From NCBI GenBank assembly GCA_002176905.1, contig MSYE01000185.1:1-13321 (forward strand): a stretch of 13,321 nucleotides of DNA, written 5' to 3'. Origin of the DNA: a bacterium F11. GTDB taxonomy: Bacteria; Elusimicrobiota; Elusimicrobia; F11. This document shows, piece after piece, positions 1-6,734 of the stretch. The notes beneath the pieces are model-generated. The model was not told the DNA's origin and made no database searches. It saw only the letters and a program-made list of their open reading frames with translations. The position numbers and the translations under genes were made by a program. Position 1 is the first letter of the stretch; every line of letters starts with the position of its first letter.

Positions 1-347
1 CTCATGCCCCACACACTTTTTTTCCATGGCAATCCCAGGATGACGGTATTGTATCGGGTGTCAATTAAGGATTGGTTATGAGCCAACTGGAGCTGGGGAA
101 TATCCAAATAGGAAAGAGTGGCCGGATTGGAAGTAAAGGTGTCAACACTCCCTTTTAAAGCAGCTTGATTGGCACCCAACGCCGCGATTCGGGCGCTCAA
201 TGGAACCTGCAAAAAGCCGGCGGAAATCTCCCCCACACTTTTGCTATCGGTCTGGGTGGCTCCCCAACAAGTGGAGAAACAGACACCCAAATAGAATAAC
301 CCCCAAAAAAGAACCCTTTTCCGGGGGACACAAATCATGCGTTTCAT
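1..347 (-). CDS. PorV/UPF0164-like outer-membrane barrel protein, N-terminal part (runs off left edge)
   Basis: Reading the minus strand from the ATG at 347-345 gives 115 codons with no stop to the window edge. The product opens with a basic, hydrophobic signal-peptide-like segment (residues about 9-29: RKRVLFWGLFYLGVCFSTCWGA). Next comes a stretch with the pattern AGFLQVPLSARIAALGANQA, then SNPATLSYL and LAHNQSLIDTRYNTV. The order 'AGF..-xAR-xAALG-xxxAA / NPA-L / HN' is the N-terminal pattern of UPF0164/PorV/PorQ-type outer-membrane beta-barrels, some of which are shuttle proteins of the type IX secretion system. The family call rests on about 115 residues; the barrel itself is outside the window. 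A second in-frame ATG lies at 338-336 and the true start is uncertain because the only purine-rich run (near 370) is far upstream. The gene is divergent from the 496-4650 gene and may share its control region. Confidence 0.6.
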   Translation of the reverse strand, partial: MKRMICVPRKRVLFWGLFYLGVCFSTCWGATQTDSKSVGEISAGFLQVPLSARIAALGANQAALKGSVDTFTSNPATLSYLDIPQLQLAHNQSLIDTRYNTVILGLPWKKSVWGM

Positions 348-360
348 CACATTCAAGTGT

Positions 361-372
361 GGGGATATCCCC
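361..372. promoter_or_regulatory. 12-bp perfect palindrome in the divergent intergenic region
   Basis: GGGGATATCCCC reads the same on both strands. It lies just upstream of the start of the minus-strand PorV-like gene, between that gene and the iteron block at 411-440. Its position fits an operator or a short hairpin in the 5' leader, but palindromes of this size also arise by chance, so the regulatory call is weak. Confidence 0.2.
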
Positions 373-410
373 CCTAGAAATCAACCCAAATTAGAAGAAA
401 TAAGGGGGCC

Positions 411-440
411 TTTACATATCGTTACACATCGTTACCCACA
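411..440 (+). promoter_or_regulatory. Three phased 10-bp GTTAC iterons, copy A
   Basis: Three consecutive decamers are seen: TTTACATATC, GTTACACATC, GTTACCCACA. The GTTAC core (TTTAC in the first) recurs exactly every 10 bp, about one helical turn, so a protein could contact one face of the DNA. A near-identical block occurs at 9041-9070. In both copies the last GTTAC begins exactly 39 bp before a conserved ATG that follows CCCTTGnnTC (here at 470). The two blocks precede the two largest secreted-protein genes of the window. An activator or sigma-associated site is inferred; the binding protein is not known. Confidence 0.6.
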
Positions 441-469
441 CAGGAGCCCACTTAGCCCACCCTTGTATC

Positions 470-499
470 ATGAATAAACCAACAGGGGGATCAAAATGA
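470..499 (+). CDS. Possible 9-codon leader ORF overlapping the next start (ATGA)
   Basis: The ATG at 470 sits at the position equivalent to the start codon of the 9100 gene, in the same CCCTTGnnTCATG context. Here it opens only a nine-codon frame (MNKPTGGSK) whose TGA (497-499) overlaps the ATG of the 1384-residue gene at 496-498 as ATGA. The frame also contains the AGGGGGA ribosome site of the downstream gene (484-490). This arrangement would permit translational coupling. It could equally be a chance short frame in a conserved promoter block; nothing shows that the peptide is made. Confidence 0.3.
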   Translation: MNKPTGGSK

Positions 500-3400
500 A
501 GCGGGAAATCATTGAAAATGCGGTTTTTTTCACTGCCATTGTTATTTTGTCATTAATACTCGGCGTCTCGTTAATGGGAACAATTGCGCCTGTTTACGGA
601 GCCGAATCCTGTCCGGCCGGGAGCGATCTAACGTGTGTCGAAGTCACGGAATGTGGATCGCTGAAGAAAACAAGCGAGCAAAAGCACCACAAGGTCACCT
701 TTTTGTTAATGAACAATGTCTCTTCTGAAAAGGGATGTTTTGTCATGCAATCAACAAATTCGGTGTTGGATCTGAATGGATACACCGTGACCTACGACAA
801 ATACGGCGGGGTGCCAAATCCGGGATTTGAATTGAATGAAGCAGGAGAATCAGGAAGACACACCACTGGACCTCCGGCTGATTGGGATTTATCCGAAGCC
901 CCTGGGGCCGAGCGACGAAGCACGTGGGAGATGACCCTGCTTGGGGAACATTATCTTTATGTTCCTCAACCCTCGAACAATTTTTCCCTTACTTCTGGAT
1001 GGGCCACGCTTCCATCAGACACAAGATCCATGGCCTATTTTGTTCGGAAAGAGAAAACCTGGGTGAGTTGGTTTGTCTTTCAATTGGAGGTCCTCGACAA
1101 ATTTAACCGTCGGATAGCGGGGAGCAGATCCAACTACGGATCCTATATTAAATTTAAAACGCCCTCAGTCGCGTCATATCCCGACCAACAATACCGTGTT
1201 AAGTTAACGTATATCTATCAAGACCATCCCCTTTGGGAACCCAACAAGGAGTACCAGATGGGCGAAATTGTCCGTCCCCTTATTCATACGGGAGCCGCCT
1301 ACCGGCTTGAGGAAGTTCAAATAGATTCAAGTCGATCCGGTCCCACTCAACCGATTTGGAATGTGAGCGATACGAGCCTGGGGCAGACAACATGGGACTA
1401 CCGAATAAAATGGGTTACCATCAGCACGACCACCGAAGAAGGGTATCCTCTTTGGAGTCCCAACACACCCTACCGTAACGGTGATATTGTTTCACCCAAT
1501 CCTCCAACAGGAGCCGCGTTCAAAGTCGTCCTTTTGGCACCAGGCAAATCCGGATCAACCGAACCCGAATGGAACACCGAACTGGGAGGATTAACCTACG
1601 GAGATGGCGACATCACATGGATTACACGATCACAGGGAACAACCGAAAATCCATCGGCCTGGGCTCCCGACCGAGGCTATGGAATTAATGGCTCCTATGT
1701 CAGGCCAATAAATCCAACGGGATTTATTTATGCCCCCCACCGGATCCGGGTTGAGGAACGACCAACCTCGGGTTCTGTGGAACCCAATTGGACCCCAATT
1801 ACGGGCAACGTCAAAACCGTCGATGGCATCATGAACTGGATCATTTATAAAGATACTGATTTTCACCTTGACGAAATCGATGTCCATGCCGAGGATCTTT
1901 ATGGGATAACAGCCCGCTATGCCAATCAACGGGGAAAAATCACCGATGTCACCATTCGCAACGGAACCATCGTTCAAGGAGAGGGACGAAGTTATGAAGC
2001 AAGTGCCATTTTCATCAATGGTGTTCGAACAGGACTTGTTGAAAATGTTGACTTAAAAACAACAGGTCTTGAATCGAGTGCCGTTCATACGCAGTACGCG
2101 GATAACATTACGGTGAGGAACATCACCGCCCGTACCTTAACCGAACACAAGTTCAATCGCCACCAACTGGCCGCCGCTGTTGGTTTTTATCATTGTGATA
2201 ACTCACAAATCCTAGATAGCGTTATTCATAGTGGTAGAGGATGGGGTGGCATCATTATGAACAAATCAAATGGGCTCGTTCGAGGCAACACGGTTTACAC
2301 CGAATCCGTTATCACCAATCATTATGGGATTATTGCGGGAGGATCGAACCATCGTGTTCTTAATAATTCTGTTTATGCCAATCCAGGACAAGGAATGCGT
2401 CTCTCCGGAAACAACAACCTCGCCGAAGGCAATTATATTGAGATCCAAAGCGTTGCCCCCAATTGGGATATCAATCGTCTGAGTTTGGATGGTTTTCGAA
2501 TGAACGACTACAACAATGAGGAAAGCAACCATCGCGATAACCAATTCATCAACAACACCATTGTCCTTTACGGAAAAAACAGCGAGCGGTTTGAACGGGG
2601 AGAACAAGCTTTGACTGGTATCTGCATTGTGAGCAATGCTCCCGGAAATGTGATTGGGGGAAATACCATTATCACGCACCGAATTGACCCGGAGGTGAAA
2701 TTGGGTGGAATGGAACCCGGCTCCAACAAACATATGGTCCTCTACCGCGACAACACCATTGAAAGTGATCATGTCGGAATCATGATGGGAGGATATGGCA
2801 GTGTAGCGGTTTACAACAGTCGATTTGAAAATACGCGTTTCATTAAGGGAGCCAACGCGGGTGTGGATTACGCTGCCTTAGGATCCCGCGGCCCCTACAC
2901 CATGAAAAATTCTTTTTTCTACAACACCACAATTGAAGGAGACGGATCTATTGAATACATCGATGATTACACATGGTTTCCGGAATCGACCTACCAGGTT
3001 ACCTGGTCCTTGGACACCCGTGTTCAAAACGACCAGGGTCAAGCCGCCAACGCAGCCAACGTGACCATTGCCAATGGCTTGGGAGAGATCGTGTTTTCAG
3101 GTCAAGCCAACGGTGCCGGAGCCATCAACCGGCTGGAACTCCCGCAAGGGGACTACATTTCCAAACCCGAATGGAGGTTGGAATCCCTGAGCCCGTATAC
3201 GGTTGTGGCCAAGTCCGGAAATTATTTTGCTAAAGAAGTCGTGAACTTGAATTCCCCACAAAATACTGTTGTCACCATTCCGACCGGACAATATCCAGAC
3301 CACACCGTTACAGCCACATCGGAGCAAGGTGGGGTCATTTCTCCCAGCGGCCCTGTTCCAATTCAAGATGGTCACGATCAATCCTTCGACATCATTCCCA

Positions 3401-4650
3401 ATGCGGGATACGTGGTTAAGGATGTGTTGGTTGATGGCGTATCCAAGGGCCCCTTAACCCAGTACCCCTTTGAAAAGGTAATCAGAGATCGCACCATTCA
3501 CGTCTTGTACGAAGTCGATTTTGACAACATGAACACAGCGCCGAAGGTGACCGTCAACAAGTACGGACCCATCACCTTTCCTGTTAACCAGGTTTATCTG
3601 GATGCCACCGTCACCGATGATGGCCGTCCCAATCCTCCCGGAGAAATCACGATCAAATGGACCCAAGTGTTGGCTCCCTATGGCGGAATGGCGATTTTCG
3701 CGGATGATACCGTCGCTGCCACCACCGCCACTTTTACCGCGCCAGGGAAATATATTCTTCGGATTACCGCACACGATGGGGAACGTCCCACCCACAATAA
3801 AGTCACGATACATGTTTATTCGGAGGATTCACCGGCTCCGCCTCCCCCCAACAATTCCCCCAGAGCCATCATTGACGCCAATCCCCCCTCTGGGAACAGC
3901 CCCTTGACCGTGACCTTTGATGGATCTGGATCATACGATTCTGATGGTTCCATCCTCAAATATGATTGGAGGTTTGGTCCGGGCAAATCAGCCACGGGTG
4001 CCAGAACAACATATACCTTCGACCAACCTGCAACCTACGAGGTGGAACTCACGGTGACCGATGACGACGGTGCCAAAGGGACATCAAAGATCACCATCAG
4101 TGTCATCAATCCCAACAACGGAAACATTCCGCCTCGTGCAGCCATCCGGGCGGATAAAACCTTTGGACCCACTCATGTCCCATTTCAATTTTATGGAGAC
4201 CAGTCAGATGATCCTGATGGAACAACCCTCTATTACTCTTGGAATTTTCAGGATGGAACCATATCGAACGAAATGAATCCCTCTCATACCTTCACGAAAC
4301 CGGGAAACTATGAGGTTACCCTAATGGTGACCGACAGCCAAAACGATGTGGGAACCGCCAGTATCATGGTCACGATATACGGAGGTGCTGGATCAACCAA
4401 TCCAGACCCAAAAGAAGAAGAAAAATTCATTAACAAATTCCATCTTCGGGATCGTCGCTTTGTGGAAATCCCCTGCGAATCATCGGTCCTCATCTTTAAC
4501 AAAGAAGGCCATCTCATCCGCACCTTATCCTGCTTGGACAACACCACCCGCTGGTACGGAAAAAACGATAACGGAACCCTTGTGGCCTCGGGCCTGCACC
4601 TAATTCAAAGAAAAGGAAAAGTGGTTAAGAAGATGATGTTTATTAAATAG
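496..4650 (+). CDS. Secreted beta-helix/PKD multidomain protein with C-terminal sorting-like domain
   Basis: This 1384-residue protein starts at ATG 496 behind a good ribosome site (AGGGGGA, 484-490). Residues 1-36 form a signal peptide ending VYGA. A Cys-rich strand region (about 38-80) follows. Three tandem modules have the pattern W-P-x-Y-x-x-G-x-x-V-x-P ... SG-x-x-P-x-W ... W (starting near W247, W320, W389), similar to small carbohydrate-binding-like modules of tail and surface proteins. Residues about 465-810 are Asn/Gly-rich with repeated 'xVRNxTV', 'GNTIxx' and 'NNTIxx' strands, a right-handed parallel beta-helix as in pectate-lyase-like proteins. An InlB/Bacteroides-repeat-like domain lies at about 936-1007, a REJ/cadherin-like domain at 1013-1110, and PKD domains at about 1121-1206 and 1212-1296 (YDWRFG, YYSWNFQDG, TYEVELTVTDDDG). 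The last 78 residues hold VEIPC, a second Cys, then W-G-N-G-A-G, matching the end of the downstream protein. No catalytic site is recognised. A surface-exposed or released glycan-binding or lyase-like role is inferred. Confidence 0.85.
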   Translation: MKREIIENAVFFTAIVILSLILGVSLMGTIAPVYGAESCPAGSDLTCVEVTECGSLKKTSEQKHHKVTFLLMNNVSSEKGCFVMQSTNSVLDLNGYTVTYDKYGGVPNPGFELNEAGESGRHTTGPPADWDLSEAPGAERRSTWEMTLLGEHYLYVPQPSNNFSLTSGWATLPSDTRSMAYFVRKEKTWVSWFVFQLEVLDKFNRRIAGSRSNYGSYIKFKTPSVASYPDQQYRVKLTYIYQDHPLWEPNKEYQMGEIVRPLIHTGAAYRLEEVQIDSSRSGPTQPIWNVSDTSLGQTTWDYRIKWVTISTTTEEGYPLWSPNTPYRNGDIVSPNPPTGAAFKVVLLAPGKSGSTEPEWNTELGGLTYGDGDITWITRSQGTTENPSAWAPDRGYGINGSYVRPINPTGFIYAPHRIRVEERPTSGSVEPNWTPITGNVKTVDGIMNWIIYKDTDFHLDEIDVHAEDLYGITARYANQRGKITDVTIRNGTIVQGEGRSYEASAIFINGVRTGLVENVDLKTTGLESSAVHTQYADNITVRNITARTLTEHKFNRHQLAAAVGFYHCDNSQILDSVIHSGRGWGGIIMNKSNGLVRGNTVYTESVITNHYGIIAGGSNHRVLNNSVYANPGQGMRLSGNNNLAEGNYIEIQSVAPNWDINRLSLDGFRMNDYNNEESNHRDNQFINNTIVLYGKNSERFERGEQALTGICIVSNAPGNVIGGNTIITHRIDPEVKLGGMEPGSNKHMVLYRDNTIESDHVGIMMGGYGSVAVYNSRFENTRFIKGANAGVDYAALGSRGPYTMKNSFFYNTTIEGDGSIEYIDDYTWFPESTYQVTWSLDTRVQNDQGQAANAANVTIANGLGEIVFSGQANGAGAINRLELPQGDYISKPEWRLESLSPYTVVAKSGNYFAKEVVNLNSPQNTVVTIPTGQYPDHTVTATSEQGGVISPSGPVPIQDGHDQSFDIIPNAGYVVKDVLVDGVSKGPLTQYPFEKVIRDRTIHVLYEVDFDNMNTAPKVTVNKYGPITFPVNQVYLDATVTDDGRPNPPGEITIKWTQVLAPYGGMAIFADDTVAATTATFTAPGKYILRITAHDGERPTHNKVTIHVYSEDSPAPPPPNNSPRAIIDANPPSGNSPLTVTFDGSGSYDSDGSILKYDWRFGPGKSATGARTTYTFDQPATYEVELTVTDDDGAKGTSKITISVINPNNGNIPPRAAIRADKTFGPTHVPFQFYGDQSDDPDGTTLYYSWNFQDGTISNEMNPSHTFTKPGNYEVTLMVTDSQNDVGTASIMVTIYGGAGSTNPDPKEEEKFINKFHLRDRRFVEIPCESSVLIFNKEGHLIRTLSCLDNTTRWYGKNDNGTLVASGLHLIQRKGKVVKKMMFIK

Positions 4651-4654
4651 GAGA

Positions 4655-4695
4655 TTGGAAATTGATTGAAAATTGGAAATTGAAATTTGGAAATT
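4655..4695 (+). repeat. Three copies of TTGGAAATT at the operon junction
   Basis: The 9-mer TTGGAAATT occurs at 4655-4663, 4673-4681 and 4687-4695, embedded in a wider run built of ATTG and GAAAATT pieces. It spans the 11-bp gap between the two operon genes and enters the first codons of the second, where it encodes a NWKLKFGNF-like stretch ahead of the hydrophobic signal core. It looks like a low-complexity or slippage-prone tract. Confidence 0.6.
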
Positions 4696-6479
4696 TTGCC
4701 TTCGTGGCGTTGCTCTCCCTTGGAATGATTTTCCTGTGTTCAACAGCAGCGTCGTCTGATGATGAAGGCTTGAATTGTTCGTTGCGTTCGGAGCGGATTG
4801 ACACGCGGGTTGTGGTGACCTGCGGTGATGGCTCCTCGCTTGCTGATTTCAAATTGGAATTCGATGAAACATTTGGAGGTGGAATAACCTCTTTACAAGG
4901 CCCCAATGATACAGTCCATCCCACGGGTTTTGGTGACAACGCCGTGAACGCGCGCAACCTTTTTTATGTTCACTTTGATCCCGATGGCTCCATCAATTGG
5001 TTTTCGTTTAACCACGAAGAAAGCCAATCGGAAGTACTGGAGGAAAATGCGCTTCGAATTATTGTCCGGCAAATAACCCATCCGGCTTTAACGTGGAGTG
5101 ACAATGTTAATACCGACATCACGTACGAATTTACCTATGCGATTTATGCCACGGGTGCCATTTATATTGATGCTGTCATTGAATTTGATCCCAACATTGA
5201 TCCGACCCTGCGGTTGCGCTCCATGGGATGGGGGATCAAATCCAAAGGAACCTTCTCAACCGAAACCATTGATCCCTTTCAGTTAACCGATCCCGGAGGA
5301 GATTGGGAAAGAACCAATCCCGCCATGATGGTGAACGCGGCCGACAACGTGCCGAGTCTCATGTTTACCCCTTTTGAAGCCCTCCATCCGGACAATGGAT
5401 ACTTCAGTTCACAGTGGGGATTGTTTGATAAGACTTACCTTTTGCACAGTGTTGGAGTGGACAATGTAAGGCCGGGAGAGCGTGTTCACAACCGATTCTT
5501 CATGCGGATCAAACCAAACGGATTAACCGGCATCAATGGAAACAAAAGCGCCCTTCCTTATGCTTTGGATTTCCGATATCCCTCCTCCTTGGTGATGAAT
5601 GATGGCGCGATCCAAGGAGGTGGATTTGATGAGGTTAATGGCGTCTACACGCTTCTTTCTCGTGATAACTTCGTGGACTTTGCGTTGGATGGCTCTGTTT
5701 ATCGTCGGCACAAACCCCATTTCTCCTTTTCTCAATTCACGGCTGACATTCCCCCCACTCTTATAATTAACGGCGTCACAAAAAATCTCCATGCTGATTA
5801 TGCAGCGACCAAAACAGACGCCAACACCCTTCTTCTGGGACTTTACGACGATATCGACCGATCGGTTCGAATCACGATAGGCGAACCCTCTGGTCCCGTT
5901 CCTCCGGTCGTGGAGGCAGGACCCAATATAACAGTGACCTTACCCGACGTGGCCCAATTAAGACCCAACATCTCGGATCCAGATACACCGTTTGAGCAAC
6001 TTACGTTTCAGTGGATCAAGACGATTGGTCCCGACGGGATTGTTATCACCAATGCAGAATCCGCCAACACAAATATTCGGTTTACGTATGCGGGTGATTA
6101 CACATTTAAGCTCACTGTCTATGATGGAACAAACACCGCAGAAGACAGGATTCGGATCATGGTCCTCGATGAATCCGGCCAGGTTCCCACTGAGCCGGAG
6201 GAAAGAAAGAAATTTAAAAACTTTTTTTATCCCCTGCAAAACGAACATGTGGAAATTCCCTGCAAAAGGGACCTCATCATCACCAACCGAAACGGCGATC
6301 AGGTCGCTCATCTCGCCTGCGAAGGTGCACTCCAATCCATGGCCAAAGGAGACGATGAAACGCTTGGCAAAGCGCAGTGGAAAGGGAGAAACGGTAGAGG
6401 GGAGTTCATCGCGGCCGGCACCTACACCATCAAGGAGCAAAACGAAACCGAACCCAGAAAGGTGGTAATCCTCAAATGA
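4662..6479 (+). CDS. Secreted beta-sandwich/REJ protein with C-terminal sorting-like domain
   Basis: This 605-residue protein starts at TTG 4662 with AGGAG at 4649-4653, eight bases upstream. The AGGAG overlaps the stop of the preceding gene, so the two form an operon with an 11-bp gap. A signal peptide lies at about 1-31 (core FAFVALLSLGMIFLCSTAAS). Residues about 35-405 are an all-beta region with many paired aromatic strands (YEFTYAIYATGAIYIDAVIEF, then SMGWGIKSKG). I cannot assign it to a family; a carbohydrate-binding or lyase-like sandwich is possible. A REJ/PKD-like domain occupies about 414-503 (VEAGPNITVTL...LTFQWIKTIGP...DYTFKLTVYDG). The last 93 residues (from about 513) contain KFKNFFYP, VEIPC, ITNRNGDQV, L-x-C, W-x-G-x-N-x-x-G, A-x-G and a C-terminal KVVILK. 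This is the same C-terminal domain as in the upstream gene but with a longer insert before the W-G-N core. Function is unknown; secretion with its operon partner is inferred. Confidence 0.8.
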   Translation: MIENWKLKFGNFAFVALLSLGMIFLCSTAASSDDEGLNCSLRSERIDTRVVVTCGDGSSLADFKLEFDETFGGGITSLQGPNDTVHPTGFGDNAVNARNLFYVHFDPDGSINWFSFNHEESQSEVLEENALRIIVRQITHPALTWSDNVNTDITYEFTYAIYATGAIYIDAVIEFDPNIDPTLRLRSMGWGIKSKGTFSTETIDPFQLTDPGGDWERTNPAMMVNAADNVPSLMFTPFEALHPDNGYFSSQWGLFDKTYLLHSVGVDNVRPGERVHNRFFMRIKPNGLTGINGNKSALPYALDFRYPSSLVMNDGAIQGGGFDEVNGVYTLLSRDNFVDFALDGSVYRRHKPHFSFSQFTADIPPTLIINGVTKNLHADYAATKTDANTLLLGLYDDIDRSVRITIGEPSGPVPPVVEAGPNITVTLPDVAQLRPNISDPDTPFEQLTFQWIKTIGPDGIVITNAESANTNIRFTYAGDYTFKLTVYDGTNTAEDRIRIMVLDESGQVPTEPEERKKFKNFFYPLQNEHVEIPCKRDLIITNRNGDQVAHLACEGALQSMAKGDDETLGKAQWKGRNGRGEFIAAGTYTIKEQNETEPRKVVILK

Positions 6480-6494
6480 GAAAAACGGTTCGCA

Positions 6495-6512
6495 GAGTAG
6501 GAGTAGGAGTAG
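6495..6512 (+). repeat. Three tandem GAGTAG hexamers
   Basis: Perfect GAGTAG units occupy 6495-6500, 6501-6506 and 6507-6512 and run directly into the left arm of the 25-bp inverted repeat at 6511. Such a short tandem tract at an element boundary may be slippage or insertion scar; no function is evident. Confidence 0.5.
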
Positions 6513-6733
6513 GGGTCAGACGTCTAGTGTACAGTGACATACCTCTCTATCGAGTAAGAATCCCCGAAAAGTATTCCGATCCATTAAATCCAAAGAATCT
6601 GTTTTTTTGATTCCATTAAGAGCCAAATAAACTGAAAATCAAATCGGAACGTGAGGCTTTTGAAAAGACGGGTCAAATCAAAAGTCTGCCTGAGGCTTTC
6701 TGGAGATGACTGTACACTAGACGTCTGACCCCT
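6511..6733. mobile_element. 223-bp MITE/REP-like element with perfect 25-bp terminal inverted repeats
   Basis: The left arm 6511-6535 (beginning AGGGGTCAGACGTCTAG) is the exact reverse complement of 6709-6733. The internal 173 bp has no convincing ORF on either strand. No target-site duplication is visible (GGAGT on the left, TTTAT on the right). The element fills the gap between two convergent genes, ending one base before the TAA (6737-6735) of the minus-strand ATPase gene. GGGGTCA-headed inverted repeats of this style are known as REP-type or non-autonomous elements mobilised by IS200-like (RAYT) transposases, but no transposase is present here. A role as a bidirectional terminator or mRNA-stabilising structure is also possible. 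Confidence 0.55.
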
Positions 6734-6734
6734 T

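Noticed and set aside
200..394. Plus-strand 64-codon frame
   Set aside because: Antisense to the PorV-like N-terminus, which reads as a signal peptide plus family motif; no ribosome site and a low-complexity product.
411..440. CRISPR-like short repeats
   Set aside because: Units are 10 bp with no spacers; only three per block, so an operator is a better explanation.
2266..2772. Minus-strand 168-codon frame
   Set aside because: Shadow of the beta-helix coding region, whose plus-strand reading has clear repeated strand motifs.
3327..3336. GGGGTCA within the 1384-residue gene as another REP copy
   Set aside because: No paired inverted copy nearby and it is in-frame coding sequence (GGVIS); chance match.
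6536..6708. Remnant transposase inside the 25-bp repeat element
   Set aside because: All frames on both strands are short or lack transposase-like motifs.
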